Positions 11,102-21,862 are shown, counted from the stretch's first letter. The stretch: 64,000 nucleotides of DNA from Guillardia theta CCMP2712 (GCF_000315625.1 NW_005434616.1:1-64000); one strand, 5' to 3'. The notes: generated by a model from the letters alone, not told the origin. Translations and numbers: made by a program.

Positions 11102-12100
11102 GCTTGCCTAGGACTCGGATGATGAGTAAACTTCGTACTCGGATTCTTTACTCAACTTGCAGTAAAAGTAAAGTCTTTACTCAAAGTTAACTTAAAATGT
11201 CAGTAGTAGTATTATGCTTGTCACGAGCGGCCCCCCCAGGTCTCACTGAGATCTCGAATGACTAAAATGTTTAGTTAAAGTTATCTCGGACCGTCCTCGT
11301 TGCCTGGGAGAACGGGCAGCCAAGAGTACCTGCGAGTGCTACAGATTCTTTTTTTTGGTCGGCCTCCAAGGGGAAGAAGGGGCGACGATTGAGTAGGAAA
11401 ATAACCGGTACTCAGAGAAATTCAAGTCGTCGTTGTTTTCTTCGTTTGACTAGGAACATCGGAATTCCATACGGGCGGAGGTTCTATCTTACCTATGACC
11501 ATTGAGTCGCAGTAAGGTCGCCTCTTCAAGTCAAACTTTCCTGTTGTCAAGAGGCAATCTTCCAACCATTCCATCAGAATTTCAATTTTCAAAGTAAATT
11601 TTGACCAAACGGTCGTAAATCGTTGTATGGCCTTTACGAGCGCCATCAGCAGCCGAGGCCGGCGATCCGATAAAAATAATATTCAAAGCGAAATTATTTC
11701 TATGAGAATTTCAATTTTAGTTGTAAAAATTGTAATAAGTACTGCAATCGGAGTCGGGAAGACACAATCCAGTCGGAGGTGGAGGTAGGGTATTCCGGGA
11801 TGATCCAGGGGTACCTACATTTCAACTACGAAAGGAGGGGTGTAGGGACACTCAATGGAGGAGAGGGAAAGAGGGAGGGGGTAGGGTGGTATCGGTGGAA
11901 TTGTGAAGCCCATTATCCCAGAGCAAGAGGAAAAGAAGAGGGTAGACGAGCAAGAGCAAGCAAGGGAGTAAGAGTTAGAGTCGAGGAAGAAGAGGAGTGT
12001 GTAGGAGAGGATTGAAGCCTGGGACTGGCAGTTGTTTGTGTTGACATCGGACCTGGAGTGAGCGCATTCCATCAGCCCAGGAGATTGTCACTGTGAAAGC
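11102..12100. other. Intergenic, AT-richer stretch
   Basis: About 1 kb between the methyltransferase and the next gene. The first 650 bases are AT-rich with stops in all frames; 11770-12015 is purine-rich with an unsupported plus-strand ORF. I see no RNA gene, repeat family or promoter motif that can be defended. Confidence 0.6.
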
Positions 12101-12799
12101 ATGCAGTTTGCTGAGATCCCGTTCATTTCGAACATCTGGCCCGTCATCAAGAGCGAGGGGGGTTTCCCTCAAGGCTCAACCAAGAATCAGGGAAAGTACT
12201 CCATGTCGGACCTGGAGATCACGAGGACCTACGAGGAGACGAAGCAGAGGATTAGGGCGAGGTTTGCGAGCGAGGACCATTTCCACGACAGTTCTGTGCT
12301 CTACGAGGTGAAGATGCAGGAAATACTGCGAGGCGAGTGCAAGGAGAACTTCTCTGAGCAGAAGCATGGTTTCATCGAGGAGGACGATTCCTCCGATGCC
12401 CTGTCCCAAGAGTCCACTCCCGATGGCAGCTGCACGGTCCTGATGACTTTAGAGACGGCACGGGACAAGGCTCCCGTGGTAGACCTGCAGATCGTCTCTG
12501 CAAGTGAAGCTGTGGTGGAGGATGCGGACCTCGAAGACTTCAACGAACCACTCGACGACAGGGAGGGAGAGGTAGTTCCAGACTCTTTGAACGGATCTGC
12601 TCTTGTTCATTTCGCGGGAGTGTGTGAGGACGAGGCTGCTCTTGTTCATTTCGCGGGAGTGTGTGAGGACGAGGCGAGTCAGGCTTGCTGCAACCTCTCT
12701 CATGAGGAGCTGATGAGGAACATCGACGAAGCTCTCATCAACAACGAGCTTGCCATTGCTGAATGTCAGTTCGAGATCCGGAGAAGCTGTTGTGCCTGA
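12101..12799 (+). CDS. Acidic protein of unknown function, 232 aa
   Basis: A single open reading frame from ATG 12101 to TGA 12797-12799. The N-terminus reads MQFAEIPFISNIWPVIKSEG, followed by a charged segment (SDLEITRTYEETKQRIRARF) and an acidic, Ser/Glu/Asp-rich middle. No signal peptide or membrane segment is seen. Residues 167-192 are two tandem copies of ALVHFAGVCEDEA encoded by a 39-bp duplication. The C-terminal segment is likely helical (LSHEELMRNIDEALINNELA). I recognise no family. Codon use resembles neighbouring GC-rich genes. It could be one exon of a larger gene, but the start is preceded by stops and the frame is uninterrupted. Confidence 0.65.
   Translation: MQFAEIPFISNIWPVIKSEGGFPQGSTKNQGKYSMSDLEITRTYEETKQRIRARFASEDHFHDSSVLYEVKMQEILRGECKENFSEQKHGFIEEDDSSDALSQESTPDGSCTVLMTLETARDKAPVVDLQIVSASEAVVEDADLEDFNEPLDDREGEVVPDSLNGSALVHFAGVCEDEAALVHFAGVCEDEASQACCNLSHEELMRNIDEALINNELAIAECQFEIRRSCCA
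12599..12676 (+). repeat. 39-bp in-frame tandem duplication
   Basis: Two adjacent copies (12599-12637 and 12638-12676) of a 39-bp segment encoding 13 residues, ALVHFAGVCEDEA. They differ only at the last base (GCT versus GCG), so the duplication is very recent and keeps the reading frame. Confidence 0.95.
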
Positions 12800-13259
12800 G
12801 GAGGCGAGGCCTCTCCCTGAGAACTGAAAGAGGTGAGGAGGTGAAAGTTTGTGCCTGCCCCTTTGCCTGGATGTACTTTGAGATGATACGTTGGAGATTC
12901 AAAGAATTTTGTGATACCGCGATGTGCTTGATAAACAGATGCACACAGCATGATTTTTTGCGCATGCTGATTGTTTCATAGATACGATTCATTCCGTTAT
13001 GTTGCTGATGAATAAAATCTGACAAACTCTGGCTTGCACTCTCTTGCTTCAAGTGCTCTTGTTCGAATTACTCGCGCGGTGCAGTCGGACACTCTCCTTG
13101 TTCTTCAACTCTCGCGCTGCGCGTCATCCAAGTCAAGGACAATCTAATCAACCTCTGCGTCTCACATTTCACGATCTCGGATAATCTTTCAAGGATGTCT
13201 TCACGTTTCTGCAGCAGCCTGAGCCAGAAGTGACTTCGCCCTCCTCCTTCCCTCTGCCC
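12800..13259. other. Intergenic
   Basis: No coding frame with support. The minus strand at 13169-13215 could hold a last short exon of the cyclic-nucleotide-binding gene, since a plausible acceptor and stop occur there, but this is not established. Confidence 0.4.
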
Positions 13260-15238
13260 TCACGGAGTGATGGCGTCCCGCGACACCTTGGCAAGCTCGC
13301 AGCGGCGAGTCGCCTGGCGTGGCATGAAAGTTAAGACCAAGGGCGAAGGCAAGTTGTCACTACCGTGATGGTGGCAGTCCGGGGGTTACCGAAGAGGAGC
13401 GTCATCTCACCTACTGTAGACAAGCGCTCAGTCACACTGGGATCAGGACCGGAACCCCCGGCTCTCCGCCGCCTGCCTGCATCTGCCGGCCCGAGGCTCG
13501 CCACGTCAATGGAGGCCTCTAGGGACAACCTGTCCGACCATGAGTCGCTGCTGCTCGAGGCTCGAAAGCTCACTGACCAGATGGTCACTTTGAGGCTGCC
13601 GCTGACGACGACGTACATGCTGTCGTCTGCCTCGGGACTTTCCCCCTGCTCAAAGAGAACCTGCCGCCATCATCAGGGCACGTGAAGCTATACGTGACCG
13701 AAGAGTCATAACCTGATCGGATGCCAAACTCACGTAGACACATCTGCTCGCCAATTCCACTCGCTCCTGCTCGTCGAGCAGCTGCCGCGGGACCGTCAGG
13801 TCGGGACTGGCAACAGGCGGAGGGAGGGGGGAGAGTCTTCACCGTGAAGAGCTCGGACTTGGCTTTGAGCAAGGCCTCCTCGATCAGGTCTCTCTCCGCC
13901 AGCACCTGGATGCTTCACACGGGCTCACAAACAGCAGCAGACCATCGCTGTGCCTGCCTATCGCCTTTGGTCCCGAGCTGAATGCCGAACCGCATGGGAC
14001 CCTCGATGCCGCCGACTGAACCTGCCTCCTCCCCGTTGATGAAGAACTTCATGACCCCTGGTTCATCCACCAGTCAGATCGAGCAGGCACCTCCGACATT
14101 CTGCTGCCTCCGTAGGCCATGACGGGGAGAAGCTCTCCAGCTGCGGACCTCTCTTTCTTCCACTTCCCCTGCACTTTGTACTGGAACCCTTCATACCTGC
14201 GAGGTCACACTCAGGCCGGGGCAGGGGGCAGGCTGACAGCAGCGTCTCTTCCTGCAGACGAGGCTGTCTTGCTCCAGCAGCGCGATCTCGTTGTTGGGAG
14301 GTCTCGTCAGGGTCGTTGCCTTGGACTTCTGACTGAAGGTTCCAGTCAACCATCGAGAGCACGGAGTTGCCTGTCGGCCTCACTTCATGTAGTACTTCCG
14401 TCTCCTCAGCCGGATGTACTGGCACAGATGGTACTCCCCGTACTGCCCGATCGGCACCTCCAACCTTGCCTGTCCCTGCAGCTCCACCACACAGTTTTGC
14501 TCCCCTTTGAACACTGTTACGATCCTCCCCGGTCCCAGACTCGCCAGGCTCAGCGGCGGCAGCGGCATCACGTCCATGCCGACCTCTGCCATCGTTCCCA
14601 CCCCTTCCTCGCACGTCACGAGCTTCCCAAACCTCAGCCCGTGATCCACGTGCTCGGACCAATGCACGGGGAGCGCTGGAGCGAAGGCTTGAGGACAGGT
14701 CAGTGAAGGAGATGAGCTCACCTAGCTTGCTTCCCGCCTTGATCTCTCCTCGGTCATTCATGTAGAATGCCTGCAAGGAGGTCACTGGCAGGGGCTCCCA
14801 TGGAATTCACCCTCCTTACCAACCCGTCTCTCGATTTCTCGTGCCAGCCTTTGCAGCAGAGTCAGTTTGCAGACGCTCGGTTGCACGCACCTGCCTTCCA
14901 TGCACGTTGCTGCCCATCTGTAGTCGGCATCCTTTGTTTCTTCCTCTCGGGGGATAGGAAGAACCCCTCTCCGCTCCTCTGCGTCGCCTGCGACTTTGAT
15001 CGCACCGATGGCGAAGCATCCTCTTGCTCTGACTACTCTGCAGGACAGCTCATAGCATCCTCCTCTCAGCACTGCTGGAGCTCATTACGCCACCTGCCTC
15101 ACTTTCCTCGTCCGCCTCCTCACCTTTGCTGCTAAGCGCTGTCGAGTACGGAGCTTTCATCGCACTCGCTCCTGCGACGAGCGACTGACCGTGCGACTCG
15201 ATCCGCCACTCGCTCCACCCAGACGTCGCCATGTCCAT
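13260..15238 (-). CDS. Multi-exon protein with a cyclic nucleotide-binding domain
   Basis: The minus strand from ATG 15238 (MDMATSGWSEWRIESHGQSL) carries a series of short exons. Near the 3' end, VLFEQGESPEADDSMYVVV-SGSLKV (about 13670-13600) and, across an intron, VGEMTLLFGNPRTATITV (about 13420-13365) match the two signature stretches of the CNB (CAP-family effector) fold; a following exon gives ATRRCELAKVSRDAI. Preceding residues LLDEQERVELASRCVY fit the start of a CNB domain. Upstream exons are less clear: YMNDRGEIKAGSKLGELISF, GEQNCVVELQGQARLEVPIG, and KFFINGEEAGSVGGIEGPMR, the last resembling a LamG/SPRY-like beta-sandwich strand pair. The spacing and helix LIEEALLKAKSELF suggest a coiled linker. 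Whether it binds cAMP or cGMP cannot be told, because the Arg-containing phosphate-binding cassette is split. End and internal joins are approximate. Confidence 0.6.
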
Positions 15239-15645
15239 GGGCTTTGGAGGTCGAGGTCAAGGTGGGAGCTCAGGAGGAAGGAGGCAGCAGGAGCACAGCG
15301 GCTCCTTTAGCGCTCCTTGCTCGCCCCTGTGCGCTCATTGGAGTGAGGGCCATCGTGAGATTTGACTAGGTCTGTCAAAAATTATGAGAGGACTCGGAAG
15401 CAGCGAGGTGGTGGCGCGAAGGACGTGAAGCATGGCGCGAGGGAGGAGGAGGATGAAGAGACGCAGCTCTCGGAAACGGTCAGCTCATTGTTTAATGGCG
15501 CCTGACGTCGTGATCAAACTCAGCTGCTGCCCGCGAGCCATTCAGGCCTTGCGAGGGGAGGTGCGAGAGTTGAAGAAGGAAAAGAGAGAAAGGATAAGGT
15601 GACAACGATGAATGATAGAAGGTGGGAAGGGAACGTGCGGAAGCG
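15239..15645. other. Intergenic between a divergent and a convergent-side gene
   Basis: About 400 bases with stops in all frames, upstream of the CNB gene start (15238) and downstream of the stop of the next minus-strand gene. No element recognised. Confidence 0.5.
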
Positions 15646-16353
15646 TCAATCTGATACTGCTAATGGCGAGCCAGGCGCAGATCTCTCCTGGCGCAACCGC
15701 CTCACGTCCTTTACCAAGTCGAGGCAGGTGTCGACTTCAGGCTCGAGAGCTCGGATCTGAGGGATCCACTTGACTTCCTCCTGCTGACCCTGGCAGATCT
15801 CTTCCGCATCGCTCTCTTGCTCAACATTGACAGGGACCTTCTCTTGGAGCTGGGCAGGCGGAATCCTCTTCTCATCTTGCGTTTCTTCTGCTAGCCGGCA
15901 TCCGATGGTGTCTACGGTAGCGATGTAGTCGCTCAGCTGGTCTTCCTCCCTCATAGACTGCAAGTAGCTTCCTCTCTTGCTCTTGTTCTTCCGGCACGCC
16001 ATGTGCAATGTGATGGCCGCGGATCGAGGAGACAGAATCGGAGCTTTGGTGGATTGAAAGGACAACACTCGCGGTGTTGTGGCGACGCTCTTGTCATCGT
16101 CGTTATTTCCTGAGTCTTGATAGTTGAGAAGGCTGATCGCCGATTGAAGAGATGTTCTCGAGATGCTCGTCATCCCATTCCTCAACCGAGGGTCATGCAG
16201 GTCCCCCTTCCCCATCGAGTATGGCTTCTGCATCGACAGCATCCGAGCTTTCAAGATTTCTGAGTTCTCGTGTCTCGCTTGTGTGATGAGGTATGCCTCG
16301 TCGCTCTCGTGGTCCCGTCCACAACAAGCCAAATTAGAATGTTCGTTCCCCAT
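15646..16353 (-). CDS. Unknown protein with N-myristoylation-type start
   Basis: From the first ATG at 16353 the protein is about 235 residues, starting MGNEHSNLACCGRDHESDEA and ending before the stop at 15646-15648. The start fits the N-myristoyltransferase consensus (Gly2, Ser6), and Cys10-Cys11 could be palmitoylated, so a membrane-peripheral location is inferred. The rest is Ser/Arg-rich and probably disordered, with a Glu/Gln-rich C-terminal third (LQEKVPVNVEQESDAEEI) and a short helical end (DTCLDLVKDVRRLRQERS). No catalytic domain is recognised. The open frame extends upstream of the ATG only through a TTG codon, so 16353 is the natural start. Confidence 0.6.
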   Translation of the reverse strand: MGNEHSNLACCGRDHESDEAYLITQARHENSEILKARMLSMQKPYSMGKGDLHDPRLRNGMTSISRTSLQSAISLLNYQDSGNNDDDKSVATTPRVLSFQSTKAPILSPRSAAITLHMACRKNKSKRGSYLQSMREEDQLSDYIATVDTIGCRLAEETQDEKRIPPAQLQEKVPVNVEQESDAEEICQGQQEEVKWIPQIRALEPEVDTCLDLVKDVRRLRQERSAPGSPLAVSD

Positions 16354-16974
16354 TGAGATTCGGAAAACACGCCTTGTCCCAATGCAAGCAGAGAACAAGT
16401 GCAAGTGCTCGCTTCAGGGATCTCCTCAATGTGATTTGAGCTGGTCGATCGAAGCTCCTCCCTGCATACACTTCAAGCCCAAGTACTCACTAAGAACCTC
16501 CACCCTAGGGAAGATGTTGAGTCGGGAGCCAAGGATAGACCAATCGCTAGAGAAACACGGGCTGAGTCCAGGAGTTGCAGTCGGAAAAGATATGAGTATC
16601 AACGTATGAAGTGGGACGTATCCTTCTTCGAGTCAATTGCAAGACCGCGAGTCTGAGGAAACGAGCTGGCCTCGCCTGCTCACGAGCAAAGAGTAAGCGG
16701 CCAGAAGTTGATACAGGCGAGAAAGCAGACAAGGGAAGGGTGCAGGTGGTGAAGAAAGGAAGGTGAGTCAGGTAGAAGACATTATCCAGACGAAGGGCAC
16801 AAATGCAGAGAGGAATTTATCAGGTGGGGCTCCAGGTGGACGGGGATGGGAATGGAGTAAAGTGAGAGATAGAGACAAAGAGACCGTAACGAGAGATCGA
16901 GAGGAGAGGGAAAGGGAGGGAGAGCAGCAGTGGGGGATATACCGTGACAAGGGAAGGTGAAGTAAGAAGAGGAA

Positions 16975-17028
16975 AGGAGGGAGGGAGGGAGGGAGGGAGG
17001 GAGGGAGGGAGAAGGGGAAGGGGGGGGG
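16975..17028. repeat. (GGGA)n microsatellite next to the assembly gap
   Basis: About nine GGGA/GGAG units followed by a poly-G run, ending just before the run of N. Low complexity here is the likely cause of the assembly gap. Confidence 0.85.
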
Positions 17029-17050
17029 GGGAGGCGGACCGTGGCGTTGG

Positions 17051-17150
17051 NNNNNNNNNNNNNNNNNNNNNNNNNNNNNNNNNNNNNNNNNNNNNNNNNN
17101 NNNNNNNNNNNNNNNNNNNNNNNNNNNNNNNNNNNNNNNNNNNNNNNNNN
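17051..17150. other. Scaffold gap of 100 N
   Basis: Exactly 100 undetermined bases, a conventional placeholder for a gap of unknown size. Gene structures on either side should not be joined across it. Confidence 0.99.
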
Positions 17151-17167
17151 CTCACGAACTTCTTCTC

Positions 17168-17420
17168 TCAGCTCCCAATTCTCCTGCGCTCTCTCTCAAT
17201 GTAAGCACATCGCAAACTCGCACCAACCTGCTCCAACTTCGCACTCCGCTCCTCCAGCTTCTTTCTGTCGCTCTCACCTCCACCTCCCGCTTGACCCACG
17301 GCAGCAGGAGCTTCTCGCTGGTGGTTGTGAGAAGAGGAGGCGTCGTGAGACTGCTCGAGGAAGAGGCAGAGATGCTCGAGGGAAGCCAGTCCTCGCTGAT
17401 GGCAACAAGCCTGCAACCTG
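17168..17420 (-). CDS. Possible exon of an unknown gene truncated by the gap
   Basis: On the minus strand a segment beginning after an acceptor-like CAG near 17420 contains HQRGLASLEHLCLFLEQSHD and SDRKKLEERSAKLEQVGASL, a charged helical pattern. It runs toward the N gap, so its end cannot be seen. Other frames are also open, and support is weak. Confidence 0.2.
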
Positions 17421-18053
17421 AAGAGCATGTCAAGACAATAAGACAAAGCCAGCACAAGCCCAAGCACAAGCGCAGCGCCCTGCTTGTTGTGTTGTCGAGG
17501 AGAGAGAGTGGGCGATAGGGGGTGGTTGAGGCAGTCAGGTACAATATTCATAGGGGGGGTAGTCAGACACAAAAGGCAACTGGAAAGGTATATAGGGAAA
17601 TAGGGGGTTGAAGGGGTGCCAAATAGGGGTGGGGGATGATTTCCATGGGGGTACCAGAGCAAGGGGGTGGTTTTGATTTGGAAACAGGGGTGGAATCGGA
17701 AATTCATATCATCCCAAGGGTCTCTGGTTTGAACAGTCAAATTATCGGAAAGTTCAAAAATTGTACCCTAAATTGGAGATATTTGTGGCAACTTTTCGAT
17801 TGACAGCAGATATTTTGTGTGCACAGCATTTCAAAAAAATCAAACATGAGGTCAACGAGTACCCCCGGCGGTGAAATCGGAGAGCGGAAAACCAGCCGAT
17901 GGCATATCAAGATTTTGTTTCTTTTACAGATATTTTTTTTTAGGGTGTCAGGTAATTCGGACTCGACGTACGGTATGTACCGCAACCGTCTGGTGATCAT
18001 GATGGAAGCGCTATAGTGTCTCCTACTAGCTCCATGCTGCCTGCCCACGAGTT
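17421..18053. other. Intergenic with poly-G clusters
   Basis: The plus strand carries repeated runs of four to seven G in roughly 20-40 base spacing between 17518 and 17690, then AT-rich sequence. No coding frame is supported. Confidence 0.5.
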
Positions 18054-19185
18054 TCAGGCGGAGACATCCGAATCACTTCCACCTTTCTTGCTCATCGCCC
18101 TCAACATCACCAGGTCCGAAGCCAACTGGTTGAGAGTCAACTTGAGATACAGGAAGGGGAATAGCAGGCAATGACGACTTCTCTGCAAACAGCTTTCGTG
18201 TTGAACAACTCATCTTCAAGATCCTGCACAATTTGATTGTTACACCATGCTCAAATCAAATTTGGACTTGACGGAAACCTCATTTCTTCTAAGCAAGTCT
18301 TCCATAGCCTTCTACTTGCTCCAATCACAGACTTTTACGCAAAAGGAAGGACGATCATTACTTGATCTTTGTCGACCCTCGACTTAAAGTCCAAGAGCTG
18401 CACTTCACTTTTCTTCATGGTTTCTTCCAGTCTGTCTAACATCTCGAATGCCTATTCATGCAGCATGTCACAAGAGCCGCTTTAGATTCGAAATGCCTTT
18501 GCAATAGAGCTGTTCACTTCTTCCCCAACGACGATGGTCGAATCCTTTTCTAGTTTCAGAACCTCTTTCTTTTTGTCTTCAAACAGAGCATTTCTTCTGC
18601 GGCGAATCATGAGAGCAATGGAGACCAGGACAGTCATGACAAGTAACGTCAACACAACCTGCATTGTGAAATCAGCAAACCCTCGCTTGTAAATATCAAA
18701 CGGTTCTACAATTACCATCTCAAGGGAGAACAGTCCCATAAAAACAGACTTGCATTGGTCTGAATGAACGTAGTTGGATTTGTAATCTGTGCAAGACGTT
18801 ATCATCAAGAGTTGCTTTATATTCATATTCTATTGCCTTGCAGAGTCTTGTTCATGGCGACCAGAGCTTGCTCTGCTTGCTCCCTCTTCACCTCCACCGT
18901 TTCTACAATTTTCCGCAGAGCCTCTATCTGACTGACGAGGAAGCCGTCATCTGATGCAGGGACCCCGATACAAGTGCTATCCACTCCATTATGTTGCTGC
19001 TCTGCACCCCGACGATCCGGAGCTCCAGTGCGACTCTCTCGCATCGTCCACGTCCCTTCCGTCACCGTCTTGCCACCCCCCGTCTCCAACATCTTTCTCC
19101 GTTCGCCCTTGATCATCATCCACAAGATGCCTGCTCCGCATGCCCCTCGCACCAGCTGCTGTGCCCTGTGGTGCACTCCCGCCAT
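18054..19185 (-). CDS. Single-pass membrane protein with coiled-coil tail, 279 aa
   Basis: Five exons join in one frame: 19185-18837, 18786-18518, 18451-18362, 18223-18179 and 18140-18054 (840 bases including stop). The N-terminal part is charged and helical (SQIEALRKIVETVEVKREQA). The second exon holds one membrane segment (TMQVVLTLLVMTVLVSIALM) followed by RRRR, which suggests the C-terminal side is cytosolic or matrix-facing. The remaining exons form a coiled coil (MLDRLEETMKKSEVQLLDFK, then DLEDELFNTKAVCRE) and end MSKKGGSDSDVSA. The first intron (18787-18836, 50 nt) begins with GC, not GT. I do not recognise the family. The exact phase match of all five exons supports the model; function is unknown. 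Confidence 0.7.
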
Positions 19186-19239
19186 TTTTGCCGCTCTCGA
19201 GTGGAATTGGGGATTTGCAAGGTAGGGGTGGTCACATAG

Positions 19240-20810
19240 AGTCTTCTTTTATCGAAAAGGGGGGTGGGGGTGGGGGGTGACGAGGCTAGTCAGAGTTGCT
19301 AGCTAGCTAGCTAGGTACTGCACGTATCGACGCCCCGAGATGACAAAGAGCAGCACCGGGTATGCCAGCCAACTCGGGCAACAGTGGCTGGTTTAAAACC
19401 AATATTTTATATTAAAGGTACAAAAAGTAAACCACGGAGTACTGATCGAGATTGTATTGATCTGTATTATTTTGTATTGTAATATACTAAAATGTTTTAT
19501 CTTTGTGAAGAAAATTTTGTGTTTTGCCATATATCAAATTTACATATTTGTAGGGAGTAAAACCGCCATTTTTTATTATATCCTCTCGGTGACGACTCGG
19601 AGAATGGCCGGTCGGAGACGGGGGTGTACCCTTTGGAATACTCTTTTATAGGGGTGGGGGTGATATATATTGACGTTTGGACCCCTATTTTTATTAATTA
19701 AGATTGGGGTCCAATTTTATCGAGGTGGGTATATTGCTATTTGATGTGCCGGACCATCGGTCGGCAAGGGGGTAGTGCTTCAGCACACTACACCCGTGTA
19801 CCAGCCTGTGATCCGAGGGGTGAGGTGGGGGTGGGGTACTGACGGAGATAGAGTTCAGTCATCAGTGGGGTGGGGGGTCCAAGAACCAAAATGTTGGCGT
19901 ATCGGAAGCGGGGAGGGAAGCCGAATAAGGGGGTAGGGGGTACGATCAACTGATACAGCAAGGGGTAGTGTTACTTCTTAAACCGGTACACAGGACTCTG
20001 CATTTTGATTTCAACCTCAAATTGTTTTAAAAGATTTTGAAAATATTTACAATAAATACATTCACTATGGCTAAAACTTGATAGGAATTTGATCGGTCAC
20101 CGGTAGTAGGAATTCAAGTGGGGTCTTCCATCGAAATTGACCCTACATGGTGGGTAGGGTCAGACCCCGCCAATGTCAAAGGAACAAAGGGAACTCCGAC
20201 CGAAAGTCCCAACAGAGCAAGCGACTGAGAAGGAACGGGAGCCAGGGAAACAACGGATCGATGGTGCAGTTGGGTGGCGAGGATATGAGGGGAACAGGGA
20301 GGAACGGTGAGAGGACATGAGGATGAGAGCTTGTAGTTGATCAAAGGAGGAAGTGAGGGAGGAAGACAAACTCAGAGTGTTCGAAGTAGGAGGGAGGGAA
20401 GGAGGGAGGGAAGCGAGTTTGATGTTATGCACCCACCGGGATTTGAAGGATGACGAAGAGGGAATCAGAGATAGGGAGGAAGTGAGGCAACCAAGTGGGG
20501 AACAGGGTCGGATGTGAAAGAAGTACAGGCGATTGTGCTGGCGAACTGAGTTTCGGAGCGAAAGATTCTGTTCTGGCAACTTTTTAATGATCTGCTCAGC
20601 AAGGAAAGAGCTGAAATATCATCAAGAGAATTTGATGGTATCGCAAATCTGTACAACCCATATGAGTCACGAAGAAGGAGATGTCGGAAAGGTTGTGAGA
20701 GAGTGATGGAGTTGCGAGGAATCGAGGAAATAAACCAGTACGAGATGGACATGTGGGGATTGCAGAGTAGTATCAACGGTGACTCGAGGTAGATCAATCA
20801 TGACCTTGTC
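19240..20810. other. Long AT-rich intergenic region with G-run clusters
   Basis: About 1.6 kb without a credible gene. It contains many plus-strand poly-G clusters (for example 19258-19280, 19648-19662, 19816-19840, 19865-19880, 19928-19943) in an otherwise AT-rich background, plus a purine-rich stretch at 20200-20480. ORFs on the minus strand at 20114-20797 are Ser/Pro/Leu low-complexity shadows. An acceptor-like site before 20820 may belong to a 5' UTR intron of the following gene. Confidence 0.5.
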
Positions 20811-20855
20811 TGTTTGCAGGTCTTTAGGTCAACATTTTATCAGAAGCACCGTACG

Positions 20856-21734
20856 ATGGCCCCATGCATGAGAATCGAGAATATCATCGCCTGTGATTCA
20901 AACTTGGCCTCAGAGGCTACCTCAGACGACTGGATGCATGTCGACCAGAAGGATCTGCAGACTGTGCTGCCGAAGATGAAGACTTTCCTTCCGAATGTTA
21001 ACGAGCATCCTGCATCCAGCGGCACTTGCTCTGATGTAGCTGTGGTGCATGATTCAAGCGTATTGACACAATTGCATGTGCTGGCTACCTGCTGCTCCAG
21101 TCAGTCGCCACAGACTCTTCCCAGCTTGAAACTGCTGATCCACCAGGCCTCTCAACACAAGCTGGGTGGCTCCAACGCCGCATGGCTTGCTCAACCTGTG
21201 AGCTCGTCGAGCCTCAGTGCATTCAAGCCCGTCCATGCGACTATGTTGTGGAAGAATCAGCTAGTTGATCCCAAGCTGCTGCAGGCGTCTAGCGGTCTCG
21301 CTGCGCCAACGCCCTCCTTCATCCCCACCAGCATCCAAGATCAAGCATTGCGTCCGGCAAAGCGACTCCGTTCGCAAACCCTGACGGCCAAAGATGCGGT
21401 GGAGATTTACAGCAAGAGGCCGGCTATTGTAAGTGCAGTTCTGATGAATGGAACTCACGCCGCTAAGGTATGTCCACCTTCTCCTCCTCGCCACCAGCAT
21501 GTTGACGTCGATGCAGTTCGCCAAAGCTTATCATGTCGCGACAAACACGATCCGAGACATCTGGAATCGACGGAGCTGGGTTACCGTCACATACCCCTAC
21601 TGGACACCTGAGGTAACCGGGAGGACGGGTAGTGAGGTAGACTTTGACCGTCGTTGCAGGAGCACAAGTCTTTCCGTCACTTGAACCCTGAGGTCTACAA
21701 GAAACTTGTACGTTGCAACAGCAACAAGGAATAA
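20856..21734 (+). CDS. Helix-turn-helix protein with IRDIWNRRSW motif, 260 aa
   Basis: Three exons (20856-21467, 21517-21612, 21660-21734) give an uninterrupted 260-residue frame; the two introns are 49 and 47 nt. The first 170 residues look disordered (Ser/Leu/Pro-rich, no motif). The C-terminal part reads LTAKDAVEIYSKRPAI, NGTHAAKFAKAYHVATNTIR, DIWNRRSW, then TYPYWTPEEHKSF. The A-x-x-x-x-V-x-x-x-T-I-R-D-I-W-N-R-R pattern is a helix-turn-helix recognition segment that I associate from memory with expanded families in cryptophytes and other algal or stramenopile protists; its DNA-binding role is inferred. A start at 20814 (TTG-type or upstream exon) is less likely than the ATG used here. Confidence 0.72.
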
Positions 21735-21862
21735 GATATATTCGTATTCTTCTCTGAAATGTACTTTAATTTACGCTATGTCGGATCGAGAGGAGAATTC
21801 AGTCGTTAAGCTAGTGAATCTTAAATAAATGTGTCGACCTTCATCGTTTCATGTATTTCTCC

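Noticed and set aside
14119-14706. Plus-strand 195-codon ORF inside the cyclic-nucleotide gene
   Set aside because: Antisense shadow; the minus strand carries recognisable CNB motifs and consistent splice sites.
16820-17421. ORFs spanning the N run
   Set aside because: They consist of unknown residues across a gap of arbitrary length.
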